Shown here piece by piece: positions 1 through 9,455 of a DNA stretch of 64,000 bases. A program made the translations under genes and the position numbers. The stretch is from assembly GCF_025354735.1 (NCBI RefSeq), contig NZ_JANXMI010000048.1, forward strand, positions 1 to 64,000. The letters are read 5' to 3'. How positions within the stretch are numbered: the stretch's first letter is position 1; every line of letters begins with the position of its first letter. This DNA is from Rugamonas sp. Its GTDB lineage: Bacteria; Pseudomonadota; Gammaproteobacteria; Burkholderiales; Burkholderiaceae_D. Below the pieces are notes generated by a model, which saw only the letters and a list, made by a program, of their open reading frames with translations, ran no database searches and was not told the origin of the DNA.

Positions 1-151
1 ACGCGTCGCCGGATCGGCCGTTACAACCGCCGACATTGGGCAAGCGGCCTGCTCACCGCTTTACGCCGTCAAAATCGAGTTATTAGAGCTCACCTTAATG
101 TGCAACGTAATGGTAGGATTGTTGCATATAAATCACGTAAAAGGGAACATA
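1..151. other. Left edge, no assignable gene
   Basis: This stretch precedes the PEP-CTERM gene. Two forward frames are open from the window edge, but neither translation resembles a protein I recognise, so the tail of an upstream gene cannot be confirmed or excluded. The last 20 bases hold an AAAAGGGA ribosome binding site (about 139-145) for the gene starting at 152. Confidence 0.4.
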
Positions 152-964
152 ATGCAGCTGCCATACCGCCTAATTCCTGTGCTGGTTAGTCTGATGTTTG
201 TCGGCACAGCTACAGCACAGAGCACTTCTACGTCTTACATCAGCACCATTAGTTACCGGTTGGTCGATCTGGATCTCAATGACGGTATAACACCTTCACT
301 ATCCTTTGTGCATGGCAGCAACGAGACGGGACCATCTTCGTTCTCCGTCCAGTTCGACAATAGCGGGCTGTTTTCATCGACATTTGGGGCGCACCAGCAA
401 GATCCAATCACACTGGGCCAGGTTAATGGCACCGCCAGCGCACATGGTACCCTGACCAGTAATGGATCGCTCGATTCGTTGGGTCTGACTGTTGTTGCCA
501 ATGCTGCGGGTGATGGCAGTTTCAATTTAAAGCGAGCCACTATTCAGGGAAGCAGCGGCGTGACGAATTTCGAGTTGTCGCCAATGACGGCCATTGTCTT
601 TACCGCGAATTCCGTTTTAACCGGTCAAACCAAGCAAATTGGTGATTGGGCAGTTAGCAGTTCCTGGATTAGCCTCACGACCTACGTCGATGGTCAGCCG
701 GCCTACACACAAGACTATAAAAGCCTAAATTCCGCATATGATGTTCCATTGGGTAACGGCGCCAAAATTGAGACCCAACAGAATACTCTTCTGGTCGGCT
801 ACGCTAACTTCTCAAGCGGCAACAGCGAAACCTCATTCTCCGCCGGCACCTTTGCTAGCTCTGACAGCTATTCTCCGGCCGCGCCCGTGCCAGAGCCATC
901 GGTCTATGCAATGCTGCTGGCCGGGATGGGACTGATCGCATTTGTCAAGCGCCGCCGCGCCTGA
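152..964 (+). CDS. PEP-CTERM sorting domain-containing exported protein
   Basis: The 270-residue product has an N-terminal signal peptide (hydrophobic run ending in TATAQ) and a C-terminal PEP-CTERM tag: VPEPS, a hydrophobic helix of about 17 residues and a terminal KRRRA. Such proteins are exported, then processed by an exosortase/EpsH-type enzyme and displayed or secreted with exopolysaccharide. The body is Ser/Thr/Gly-rich with no catalytic motif I recognise. I chose the ATG at 152 over one at 98 because an AAAAGGGA site precedes it and the signal peptide then starts at once. Base composition is visibly lower in G+C than later genes, with many A/T third positions. No exosortase lies in this window. 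Confidence 0.85.
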   Translation: MQLPYRLIPVLVSLMFVGTATAQSTSTSYISTISYRLVDLDLNDGITPSLSFVHGSNETGPSSFSVQFDNSGLFSSTFGAHQQDPITLGQVNGTASAHGTLTSNGSLDSLGLTVVANAAGDGSFNLKRATIQGSSGVTNFELSPMTAIVFTANSVLTGQTKQIGDWAVSSSWISLTTYVDGQPAYTQDYKSLNSAYDVPLGNGAKIETQQNTLLVGYANFSSGNSETSFSAGTFASSDSYSPAAPVPEPSVYAMLLAGMGLIAFVKRRRA

Positions 965-1069
965 ACACCGCCCAGAAAAGATAAACCCAACGTTTGGGAG
1001 GCAACAAGGCATTGTGGTCAGGGCGGTACGCTTTGGTGGCACAATGCGCTGGTCGATATCGCGGAACGG

Positions 1070-1732
1070 ATGACGGAAAAACATCGCAATTCGAATCACG
1101 TCGAGGCTGCGCTTTTGTGGGGCTGGCTGACTGCTCGGTCGATCGCGCGTGGCTTGCCGCTGCCGGTGGCCGATCGTGGCGGCATGCGCGTCGATACGGG
1201 GTTGCCGAATGAAACGCGGCGCCATGTCTTTGCTGGCCCGGTGCCGGGGATACGCGAACTGGCGGTGTCGATAGACGTGCCGACTATCCCCATCAAGATG
1301 TGCTGTCCCGGCGAGCAATTGCTCGCGCTGGTGCCGTCGGGCTGGCAGTTGCAGCCGGCCAGTTACTTGATGATCCACGATGGCTCGTTTGACGACACGC
1401 CGGTCGCGCCGGTCGGATATCGGATTGAGGTGGTGGTCGGTCGGCCGGCCAACGCGGTGCGCATCTGGACGGATGATGGTTTCCTCGCCGCCAGCGGCTA
1501 TGTTGTGGAGCACGGCGGCTTCTGCGTCTTTGACCGGATCGCCGTCGATGGCGCGCATCGGCGGCGCGGCCTCGGCAGGGCGTTGATGGCGGCGCTGGGC
1601 GCGACGCAAACGTCTTCCGCTTCACGTCGCGTGCTGGTGGCGACCGAGGCGGGTCGCGCTTTATATTTAACGCTGGACTGGACCGTTTGCGCGCCTTATT
1701 CGACGGTGTTGATGGCCGCCGGCGACATGTAG
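1070..1732 (+). CDS. GNAT-family N-acetyltransferase
   Basis: A 220-residue protein whose C-terminal half carries the GNAT acetyl-CoA signature: a beta strand (FCVFDRIAVD) followed by HRRRGLGRALMAAL, the Q/RxxGxG/A pyrophosphate loop and helix, at about residues 155-180. Known members move an acetyl group from acetyl-CoA to an amine; the substrate cannot be told. The N-terminal 110 residues look like the divergent first half seen in some stand-alone GNATs. The ATG at 1070 has a weak GGAACGG site. The gene seems monocistronic and is followed by a hairpin with a short T-run at 1787-1814. Confidence 0.7.
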   Translation: MTEKHRNSNHVEAALLWGWLTARSIARGLPLPVADRGGMRVDTGLPNETRRHVFAGPVPGIRELAVSIDVPTIPIKMCCPGEQLLALVPSGWQLQPASYLMIHDGSFDDTPVAPVGYRIEVVVGRPANAVRIWTDDGFLAASGYVVEHGGFCVFDRIAVDGAHRRRGLGRALMAALGATQTSSASRRVLVATEAGRALYLTLDWTVCAPYSTVLMAAGDM

Positions 1733-1786
1733 GCAAGGCTGTGCGGCGCTTATCGATATCGTGCATGTCCGGGTTGATCGCGCGAG

Positions 1787-1814
1787 AACGGGATAAATCG
1801 TTTATTCCGTTTTC
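1787..1814 (+). terminator. Predicted intrinsic terminator after the GNAT gene
   Basis: An 11-bp stem (AACGGGATAAA pairing with TTTATTCCGTT, one G-T pair) with a TCG loop is followed by TTTT. It lies between convergent genes and could also stop minus-strand transcription, although no T-run is seen on that side. Confidence 0.5.
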
Positions 1815-1831
1815 CGGTCAGCGATGCGCCG

Positions 1832-2773
1832 TTAGCGGTTCTCCAGCGGATCGAACCATAATTCGCGATTAGATACCGGGACGAATGGCGGCAGGTAGGG
1901 GTTTTCCATCTCCAGCACCGTGCGGGAATTGAGTTTCAAATCGGCCAGGGACTTTTGAAAATACTGATAAAACAGCTGCTTCAGGCTGCCGTCCTTCACC
2001 ATGATTTCCATGCCGCTCCTGACCCGCCTGGCCAACGCGGGTTCGGTTTTGGCGACGAAGAACAGCACCGGAAACTGGTAGTGCAACAGCAGGCTGCTTT
2101 CAACCTTGAGGTCGGGATAGGTCGAGCCGAACGAGGCGATTTCCAGCGGCGCTTCGAGCACCGACCGCGAGAAATAATCGAATCGTCTGGCCTCCAGCAT
2201 CGGAAATAGATTCTCGTACAGCGTGCCCGTGACCACTGGGATGCCATTGTGTTTCAGGATTTTGAGGTCTCCCCAATTCGCTCCCTGGCCCATGACGAAA
2301 TGGCGCAGCGCCGCCAGGTTTTTGATTTGGCTGAATTCGGCCTGGCGCTCGGCGCGTATCAGGAATACGCGATAGCCATGCACGCCGCGGTCGGCCGGTA
2401 TCGGTATCGGGATCATCTTTTCATTGAGATCCGCGTGGCCGATATTACTCCACATGACGTTGATGGATTTTCCCTGTATCGCCAGGGCGTTCCATCGGGC
2501 CGAACTCAGGGACGCGGTGTATCTCTCCATCCGATAAGGCCCGTACTCGGCCTCGGTGCGCTTCAAGGCCATGTTCAGCAGCTCGGCGTAATAGTCGTAC
2601 CGGACGGCGTCGTTGGCCGAGTAGTAATAGCGGACCACCATGGGCGGCGCCGCCGGGCAGTAGGCCGGCGCCGAATACAGCAATACAGCCGCGATGACGC
2701 AAAGGCACCTGATCCAGAGAGAGGAAAATTTCGTGGATGCGGGAATCAGCATGGCGCCCTGGCATTCGCTCAC
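1832..2773 (-). CDS. Periplasmic solute-binding-like protein (type 2 fold)
   Basis: The 313-residue protein starts with a signal peptide (LCVIAAVLLYSAPAYC) and continues with a pattern typical of bacterial extracellular solute-binding family 3-like proteins encoded without a transporter: VVRYYYSANDAVRYDYYAELLNMAL near the N terminus and RFDYFSRS in the second lobe. Such orphans often act as sensors or have no known role. The GTG start at 2773 overlaps the stop of the upstream DUF885 gene (GTGA), suggesting translational coupling. An ATG seven codons in (2752) is an alternative that still leaves a full signal peptide. The ligand is unknown. Confidence 0.65.
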   Translation of the reverse strand: MSECQGAMLIPASTKFSSLWIRCLCVIAAVLLYSAPAYCPAAPPMVVRYYYSANDAVRYDYYAELLNMALKRTEAEYGPYRMERYTASLSSARWNALAIQGKSINVMWSNIGHADLNEKMIPIPIPADRGVHGYRVFLIRAERQAEFSQIKNLAALRHFVMGQGANWGDLKILKHNGIPVVTGTLYENLFPMLEARRFDYFSRSVLEAPLEIASFGSTYPDLKVESSLLLHYQFPVLFFVAKTEPALARRVRSGMEIMVKDGSLKQLFYQYFQKSLADLKLNSRTVLEMENPYLPPFVPVSNRELWFDPLENR

Positions 2774-4617
2774 TTCGCGCCGGCGATCCAGCGGTCGACC
2801 TGCGCTTCCAGGATCGCCAGCGACAGCGTGCCGTCGCCGGTGACGACTTCGTGGAATTTCTGGTAGCTGAACTTCGGCCCCAGTTCCTGTTGCGCGCGGG
2901 CGCGCAGTTCGAGGATTTTCAGCGCGCCGATTTTATAGGCCAGCGCCTGCGCCGGCATCACCATATAGCGTTCGATCTGGTTTTGCGCGCGCGCGTGGCT
3001 GTAGCCCAGCGTCTTCATCGTGTAGGCGATGGCCTGGTCGCGGCTCCAGCCCTGCGCGTGCATGCCGGTGTCCACCACCAGCCGCACGGCGCGCAGCAGC
3101 TCGTCGTTCAGGTGGCCGTAGTAAAAGGCCGGGTTGTCGTACAGGCCGAACTCCTTGCCCAGCGTTTCGCAGTACAGCGCCCAGCCTTCGGTATACGATG
3201 CCGTCTCCGGATTTTCGGTGTTGAACTTGCGGAAGTCGGGCAGGTCCAGTTCCTTCAGCAGCGCCGCGTGCAGGTGGTGGCCAGGCACGCCTTCGTGCAG
3301 GAACAGGCTGACCATGCTCACATCGCTGTACTTGCTGGCGTCGTTCACCACCGGCCAGAACACGCCGGGATGCGAGCCGTCGGCGGCCAGCGGCGTGTAG
3401 TGGTCGGACGCGGTGGCGCGCGTCAGCTCCGGTTCCAGTTGCAGCGACAGTTTCGCCTTCGGCAGCAGGCTGAAAAACGTCGGCAGTTGCGCGCTCACCT
3501 GCGCGTAGATGCCGCGATAGGCGTTGAGCACGTCGGCGTCGGTCTTGAAGGGCTTGAACTTGTCCTGCGCCGCGACCCATTGCGGCAGCTGGTCGGCCGG
3601 GCCGTCGTAGCCGAGCTTCGGTCCCAGCGCCACCAATTGCTGCTGGATGCGCGCCACTTCCTTCAAGCCCAGTTCATGGATCTGCTCCGGCGCCAGCGCC
3701 AGCGAGGTGTTGTCCTTGATGGCAGCCCGATACCACGCGGCGCCGTTCGGCAAGGCGCCGAGGCCGCTGCTGTCGCGGCTCGCGGCCAGGTAGTCGGTTT
3801 CCAGGAAGCGCACCAGGCGGTTCAGCGCCGGCGCCAGTTTGACGGCCACGGTCTGGCGATAGGCGGCCGTCAGGCGCTGCTTGTCGGCGTCCGAAAACTG
3901 GGCCGGGAAGCGCGTCACCGGCGAGTAGAACACGCTGGCCTCCGGCGTGGCGCTGCGCAGCGCCTGGAACTGCGGCAGCATCGCCACCGTGATCGCTTTC
4001 GGCAGCACGACGCCGCTGCGCATGCCTTCCTTCATGTTGGCGATGGCCTGGTCTAGCCACGCCGGCAGCTGGTTCAGCCGGCTGAGGTAGGCGTCGTACT
4101 GTTTGGGTGTCGCCAGCGGCTGCGAGCCGGTGCCGTCGGCGTAGTTGGCCAGCGTGCTGGGGACGTTGTCCATCTGGTTGATCGGCAGCAGGTGCTCGGG
4201 GTAGGGTTCCATGTCGAGCGCGCTGTCGAGTTCAAACGCCAGCAGGTCGTAATTGAGCTGGGCCTTGACGACGAGGTGGCCGCGCGGAATGGCGCGCAGC
4301 TGGCTTTGCATCTTGTGGTACAGCGCGAATTGGCGGGCCCGCACTTTCGGCGCGATGCGCATGCCGATCTGGTCGTCGTAGCGGCTGTCGCCGTTGGCGG
4401 TGGCGTAGAGCAGCGGGTCGAACTGGGCGCGGGCGACGTAGAAGGCGCCGGCCAGCTGGTCGAGCTGCTGCTGGGCGCGGTCGGCCACGGCGGCCGAGAC
4501 CTTGCCGCCGGCGCCGGGTGGTGGCGGGGCGGCGTGGGCGGGGAGGGAGCAGAGGCCGGCGGCCAGCAGGCTGGCGATCAGAATGGAGGTGCGGAACGAG
4601 GCGAGGCGTGGTGTCAT
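2770..4617 (-). CDS. DUF885 family exported protein (putative metallopeptidase)
   Basis: The 615-residue product has a signal peptide (ILIASLLAAGLCSLPAHA) and the DUF885 core. The motif HEGVPGHHLH at about residue 440, followed downstream by a conserved Glu in TEGWALYCE, fits the HExxxGH-type zinc site proposed for this family, related to M32-like peptidases. The expected role is an exported peptidase; no substrate is known. The ATG at 4617 is preferred to 4656 because the signal peptide begins there. The gene is followed by the solute-binding protein with a 4-bp overlap, so the two form an operon. Confidence 0.8.
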   Translation of the reverse strand: MTPRLASFRTSILIASLLAAGLCSLPAHAAPPPPGAGGKVSAAVADRAQQQLDQLAGAFYVARAQFDPLLYATANGDSRYDDQIGMRIAPKVRARQFALYHKMQSQLRAIPRGHLVVKAQLNYDLLAFELDSALDMEPYPEHLLPINQMDNVPSTLANYADGTGSQPLATPKQYDAYLSRLNQLPAWLDQAIANMKEGMRSGVVLPKAITVAMLPQFQALRSATPEASVFYSPVTRFPAQFSDADKQRLTAAYRQTVAVKLAPALNRLVRFLETDYLAASRDSSGLGALPNGAAWYRAAIKDNTSLALAPEQIHELGLKEVARIQQQLVALGPKLGYDGPADQLPQWVAAQDKFKPFKTDADVLNAYRGIYAQVSAQLPTFFSLLPKAKLSLQLEPELTRATASDHYTPLAADGSHPGVFWPVVNDASKYSDVSMVSLFLHEGVPGHHLHAALLKELDLPDFRKFNTENPETASYTEGWALYCETLGKEFGLYDNPAFYYGHLNDELLRAVRLVVDTGMHAQGWSRDQAIAYTMKTLGYSHARAQNQIERYMVMPAQALAYKIGALKILELRARAQQELGPKFSYQKFHEVVTGDGTLSLAILEAQVDRWIAGAK

Positions 4618-4773
4618 GCGGCTGTCCTTGGTTGATGTGCTGCGGGCAGAATACATGACTTCGGGCTGGGAGGCGAGTGCCGGTCCGTGTGATTTTTTAT
4701 GCGAATTCCAACGGCCGGGATCCGGCCTGACACGGCCGCACGTTCCGGCGCCGCCGTGTCCCGCAGCCGGCGC

Positions 4774-6216
4774 TTACAACGCGGCCGCCGTATCGGACGA
4801 CGCCACCGGCCCCCAGCCGCCGCCCAGCGCCCTAATCAAGCCCACCGAGGCCACCGCGCGCTGGCCGGCCAGCTGGCTGCGGGCGCGCTGGGCGGCCAGG
4901 CTGGTGCGCTGGGCGTCCAGCACTTCGAAATAACTGGCCGAGCCGTTGCGGTAGCGCGAGTCGGCCAGCTTGGCCGCCGTGCCGGCCGCCCGCACCGCAT
5001 CCTCCTCATACGTGATCTGGCGCGCCAGCGATTGCAGCGCGTTCAAATTGTTTTCCACGTCCTGCATGGCGGTCAGCACGGTTTGCCGGTAGTTCGCCAC
5101 CGAGGAGGCGTAGCGCGCGTCGGCCAGCGCCAGGTTGCTGCGGTTGCGCCCGCCGTCGAGCAGCGGCATGTTCAGGATGGTGCCGAACAGCGGGCCGATG
5201 ATCCAGTTTTTACTCGACGATTCGAATAAATTGTGCAGCGCCGACGAGGCGTAGCCGGCGCCGGCCGACAGCGACAGGCTGGGGTAAAACGCCGCCTTGG
5301 CCACGCCGATGCGGGCGCTGTTGGCGGCCACGTCGCGCTGGGCCTGGGCGATGTCGGGCCGCCGTTGCAGCAGTTCGGACGGCAGGCCGGCCGGCACCGG
5401 GATGCCGGTGGTGGCCAGCAGCGCCGGCTCCAGCGTGAAGACGGCCGGCGCTTTTCCGAGCAGGACGGCGAGCGCGTGGTCGCGGTTCACGCGCTGGCTT
5501 TGCAGGCCTTCCTGGTCGGCCAGCGTGGTCGCCAGCTCGGCCTGGGCCTGCGACAGATCGAGTTCGCTGACGTCGCCGTTATCGTAGCGCAGCTGGATCA
5601 GGCGCAGCGAGTCGCGCCGCAGCAGCACGGTCTGGCGCAGCACATCGAGCTCGCTGTCGTAGGAGCGCAGGGCGAAATAATTTTGCGCGACGTCGGCCTG
5701 CAGCGACAGCAGCACCGAGCGGTAGGCCGCTTCCTGGCCGGCGGCGTCGAGGGCGGCGGCGCGGCTGGCGTCGGACAGGCGGCCGAACAGGTCGACTTCG
5801 TAGGCGGCCGTGAGCTGGGCCCGCCATTGGGTGGCGTGGCCGGTGTTGTCGCCGCTGCGGGTCGGGCCGAAGCCGGCGTCGAGCTGGAAGGCGCGGTCGG
5901 CGTCGGCCAGGCCGGCGACGGCGCGCGCCTCCTTCACCCTTTGCAGCGCGATGGCCAGCGTCGGGCTGTCGGCGCTGGCCTGGGCCACCAGCGCGTCGAG
6001 CCGGGCGTCGCCATAGATGCGCCACCACGCGCCGCGTTCGGCCGCGTCGGCCGGCATGGCCACGGTCCAGCCTTCGGCGGCGGCCGGCGCTTCACGATAG
6101 GCCGCCGGCACCTCCATTTGCACCGTCGCCGGCGGCTTGTTGGTGCTGCATGCGGTCAGCGTGGCCAGCGCGGCCGCGACGGTCCCGGCCTTCACCGTCG
6201 ATGATCGTATCGTCAT
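4774..6216 (-). CDS. RND efflux outer-membrane factor, NodT/OprN-type lipoprotein
   Basis: A 480-residue outer-membrane channel of the TolC superfamily, last gene of a three-gene efflux operon. A lipoprotein signal peptide (LATLTACS, Cys as acylation site) is followed by the two internally homologous OEP halves. Typical segments are VDLFGRLSDASRAAALDA in the first half and VVANYRQTVLTAMQDVENNL-like residues (here SVANYRQTVLTAMQDVE) in the second. The ATG at 6216 is one base after the permease stop codon, so translation is probably coupled. The protein provides the exit duct for the adaptor and pump encoded upstream. Confidence 0.92.
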   Translation of the reverse strand: MTIRSSTVKAGTVAAALATLTACSTNKPPATVQMEVPAAYREAPAAAEGWTVAMPADAAERGAWWRIYGDARLDALVAQASADSPTLAIALQRVKEARAVAGLADADRAFQLDAGFGPTRSGDNTGHATQWRAQLTAAYEVDLFGRLSDASRAAALDAAGQEAAYRSVLLSLQADVAQNYFALRSYDSELDVLRQTVLLRRDSLRLIQLRYDNGDVSELDLSQAQAELATTLADQEGLQSQRVNRDHALAVLLGKAPAVFTLEPALLATTGIPVPAGLPSELLQRRPDIAQAQRDVAANSARIGVAKAAFYPSLSLSAGAGYASSALHNLFESSSKNWIIGPLFGTILNMPLLDGGRNRSNLALADARYASSVANYRQTVLTAMQDVENNLNALQSLARQITYEEDAVRAAGTAAKLADSRYRNGSASYFEVLDAQRTSLAAQRARSQLAGQRAVASVGLIRALGGGWGPVASSDTAAAL

Positions 6217-6217
6217 G

Positions 6218-9200
6218 TCATTCTCCCGCAGGCGGCAGGTGGACCAGCGGATCGGCCGGGCCGCCCAGTGGCGCGTGGCCGGTGTCTTCATAATGTTCTT
6301 CGTCCAGGGCCTGGCCGGTCGCCAGGCGGCGCAGGATGACGTAGAACACCGGCGTCAAGAACAGGCCGAAGGACGTCACGCCTATCATGCCGGCGAAAAC
6401 GGCCACGCCCATGGCATGGCGCATTTCCGCGCCGGCGCCGTGCGACAGGACCAGCGGCACGACGCCGGCGATGAAGGCGATCGACGTCATCAGGATGGGC
6501 CGCAGCCGCAGCCGCGCGGCCTCGGTGGCGGCGGCGGCGATGCAGCGGCCCTCGTGTTCGAGCTCGCGCGCGAATTCGACGATCAGGATGGCGTTCTTGC
6601 ACGCCAGCCCGACCAGCACGATGAAGCTGATCTGGGTGAAGATGTTGTTGTCGCCCTTGGTCAGCCAGACCCCGAAGATGGCCGACAAGATCCCCATCGG
6701 CACGATCAGCAGCACCGCCAGCGGCATGGCCAGGCTTTCGTACTGGGCGGCCAGCACGAAGAACACCAGCAGCATCGACAGCGGCATGATGATGAACAGG
6801 GTGTCGCCGGCGATCTTGTCCTGGTAGGTGATCTCGGTCCACTCGAAGGTGATCCCGCGCGGGAAGGTCTTGGCGGCGATGCGCTCGACCACCTCCTGCG
6901 CCTGGCCGGTGCTGTAGCCGGGCGCCGGGCCGCCGTTGACGTCGGCCGAGGGGAAGCCGTTGTAGCGGATCGCCTGATCGGGGCCGTAGCTCTGCGTCAT
7001 GTGCAGCAGCGACGACAGCGGCACCATCTCGCCCTTGTCGTTGCGGGTCTTGAGCAGGCCGATGTCTTCGACGTGGGCGCGGAACGGCGCGTCGGCCTGC
7101 ACCTTGACCTGGAAGGTGCGGCCGAATTTATTGAAGTCGTTGACGTACAGCGAGCCGAGATAAATTTGCAGCGTGTCGAACACCGACGGCACCGACACCC
7201 CGAGCTGCTGGGCGTGGACCCGGTCGACGTCGGCGAACAGCTGCGGCACGTTGATCTGGAAGCTGGAGAACATGCCGGTCAGCTCGGGCGCCTTGCGGGC
7301 CTCGGCGAGGAAGTCCTGCAGGGCCTTGTTCATGGCCTCGGTGCCGAGCGCGCCGCGGTCCTCGATCTGGAACTTGAAGCCGCCTATGGTGCCCAGGCCC
7401 TGCACCGGCGGCGGCGGGAAGATGGCGATGTACGCGCCCTTGATGGCGCCGAATTTCTGGTTCAGCGCCTGGGCGATGCCGCCGCCGCTCAATTCCTTGG
7501 TGGTGCGCAGGTCGAAGTCATCGAGCGAGGCGAAGACGATGCCGGCGTTGGGCGCGTTGACGAAGCCGTTGATCGACAGGCCGGGGAAGGCCACCGCCGA
7601 TTTCACGCCGGGCTGTTTCATCATGATCTCGCTCATCTGCCGGATCACGTCTTCGGTGCGGTCGAGCGAGGCGGCGTCGGGCAGTTGCGCGAAGCCGACC
7701 AGGTACTGCTTGTCCTGGGCCGGCACGAAGCCGTTCGGCACGCGGTGGAACAGCAGCAGCGTGAGGCCGATCAGGCAGCCGTAGATCACCACCGAAATCA
7801 GCTTGCGCCGCAGCACGCCGCCGACGCCTCGCCCATAGCCTTCGGACGCGCTGTGGAAACCGCGGTTGAACCACTTGAAGAAGCGGCATAAAAATTTATC
7901 GATGACGCGTTGCAGCCTGTCCTTGGGCGCGGTCGGCGCGCGCAGCAGCAGGGCCGCCAGCGCCGGCGACAGGGTCAGCGAATTGAAGGCCGAGATCACC
8001 GTCGAAATCGCGATGGTGACGGCGAACTGCTTGAAGAACTGGCCCGTCAGGCCGCTGACGAAGGCCAGCGGCACGAACACGGCGCACAGCGTGAGCGCGA
8101 TGGCGATGATGGGTCCCGACACTTCCTGCATGGCCTTGTAGGTCGCCTTTTTCGGCGACAGCCCGTGCTCGATATTGCGCTCGACGTTTTCGACGACGAC
8201 GATGGCGTCATCGACGACGATGCCGATCGCCAGCACCAGGCCGAACAGCGACAGCGCGTTGATCGAGAAGCCCAGCATCAGCAGCACGGAGAAGGTGCCG
8301 ATGATGGACACCGGCACCGCCAGCAGCGGGATGATGGAGGCGCGCCAGGTTTGCAGGAAGATGATGACGACGATCACCACCAGCGCGATCGCTTCGAGCA
8401 GGGTGTGGATCACGGCCTCGATGGAGGCGCGCACGAACTGGGTCGGGTCGTAGACGATGCTGTAGTCGACGCCGTCGGGCATGTCCTTTTTCAGCTCGGC
8501 CATGGTGGCGCGCACGGCGGCCGACACTTGCAGCGCGTTCGAGCCGGGCGACTGGAAGATGGGCAGGGCCACCGCCTGTTTGTTGTTGAGCAGCGCGCGC
8601 AGCGAGTAGTCGCCGGCGGCCAGCTCGATGCGGGCCACGTCGCGCAGATAGGTGACGGCGCCGTCGGGCGAGGTGCGGATCACGATGTCGCCGAATTCCT
8701 GTTCGGTGCTCAGGCGCCCGCGCGCGTTGACCGACATCTGGTAGGCCACGCCGGGCAGCGACGGCGAGGAGCCGATCACGCCGGCGGCGACGTCGATGTT
8801 CTGGGCCCGGATGGCGGCCACGATGTCGGTGGCGGCCAGGTTGCGCTCGGCCACCTTGCGCGGATCGAGCCAGATGCGCATGGCGTAGTCGCCGGAGCCG
8901 AACAGGCGCACCTGGCCGATGCCGTCGAGCCGCGAGAGGCGGTCCTTGACGTTGATGACGGCGTAGTTGCGCAGATAGTTCTGGTCGTAGCGGTCGTTGG
9001 GCGACAGCAGGTGCACCACCATGGTCAGCGTGGGCGACGATTTGAGCGTCGTCACGCCGATGCGCTGGACCACGTCGGGCAGGCGCGGCAAGGCCTGGTT
9101 GACGCGGTTCTGCACCAGCTGCTGGGCCAGGTCGGGATTGACGCCGAGGCGGAAGGTGACGGTCAGCGTCATCAGGCCGTCGGACGTGGCCTGCGACTGC

Positions 9201-9439
9201 ATGTACAACATGCCTTCGACGCCGTTGATCTGTTCCTCGATCGGCGTGGCGACGATTTCGGCGATGGTCTCGGGATTGGCGCCCGGATACTGGGCGCTGA
9301 CGACGACGGACGGCGGTATCACTTCCGGGTACTCGGAAATGGGCAGGTTCTGCATCGCGATCAGGCCGCCGATCAGGATGATGCAGGACAGCACGCCGGC
9401 GAAGATGGGGCGGTCGATAAAGAACTTGGAAATATTCAT
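6218..9439 (-). CDS. RND multidrug efflux permease, HAE1 family (MexF-like)
   Basis: A full-length 1073-residue inner-membrane pump. The N terminus MNISKFFIDRPIFAGVLS and segment LPISEYPEV are typical of HAE1 pumps, and the transmembrane-4 proton relay GIVVDDAIVVVENVERN keeps both aspartates. Its closest resemblance by eye is MexF of MexEF-OprN. Known relatives export chloramphenicol, fluoroquinolones, trimethoprim and other hydrophobic compounds; the actual substrates cannot be read here. It lies between the adaptor gene (16-bp gap) and the outer-membrane factor (1-bp gap). Confidence 0.95.
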   Translation of the reverse strand: MNISKFFIDRPIFAGVLSCIILIGGLIAMQNLPISEYPEVIPPSVVVSAQYPGANPETIAEIVATPIEEQINGVEGMLYMQSQATSDGLMTLTVTFRLGVNPDLAQQLVQNRVNQALPRLPDVVQRIGVTTLKSSPTLTMVVHLLSPNDRYDQNYLRNYAVINVKDRLSRLDGIGQVRLFGSGDYAMRIWLDPRKVAERNLAATDIVAAIRAQNIDVAAGVIGSSPSLPGVAYQMSVNARGRLSTEQEFGDIVIRTSPDGAVTYLRDVARIELAAGDYSLRALLNNKQAVALPIFQSPGSNALQVSAAVRATMAELKKDMPDGVDYSIVYDPTQFVRASIEAVIHTLLEAIALVVIVVIIFLQTWRASIIPLLAVPVSIIGTFSVLLMLGFSINALSLFGLVLAIGIVVDDAIVVVENVERNIEHGLSPKKATYKAMQEVSGPIIAIALTLCAVFVPLAFVSGLTGQFFKQFAVTIAISTVISAFNSLTLSPALAALLLRAPTAPKDRLQRVIDKFLCRFFKWFNRGFHSASEGYGRGVGGVLRRKLISVVIYGCLIGLTLLLFHRVPNGFVPAQDKQYLVGFAQLPDAASLDRTEDVIRQMSEIMMKQPGVKSAVAFPGLSINGFVNAPNAGIVFASLDDFDLRTTKELSGGGIAQALNQKFGAIKGAYIAIFPPPPVQGLGTIGGFKFQIEDRGALGTEAMNKALQDFLAEARKAPELTGMFSSFQINVPQLFADVDRVHAQQLGVSVPSVFDTLQIYLGSLYVNDFNKFGRTFQVKVQADAPFRAHVEDIGLLKTRNDKGEMVPLSSLLHMTQSYGPDQAIRYNGFPSADVNGGPAPGYSTGQAQEVVERIAAKTFPRGITFEWTEITYQDKIAGDTLFIIMPLSMLLVFFVLAAQYESLAMPLAVLLIVPMGILSAIFGVWLTKGDNNIFTQISFIVLVGLACKNAILIVEFARELEHEGRCIAAAATEAARLRLRPILMTSIAFIAGVVPLVLSHGAGAEMRHAMGVAVFAGMIGVTSFGLFLTPVFYVILRRLATGQALDEEHYEDTGHAPLGGPADPLVHLPPAGE

Positions 9440-9455
9440 GGTCGGCTCCGGCGGC

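Noticed and set aside
990-1006. CCCAA-CGT-TTGGG hairpin after the PEP-CTERM gene
   Set aside because: Only a 5-bp stem without a T-run; too weak to call a terminator.
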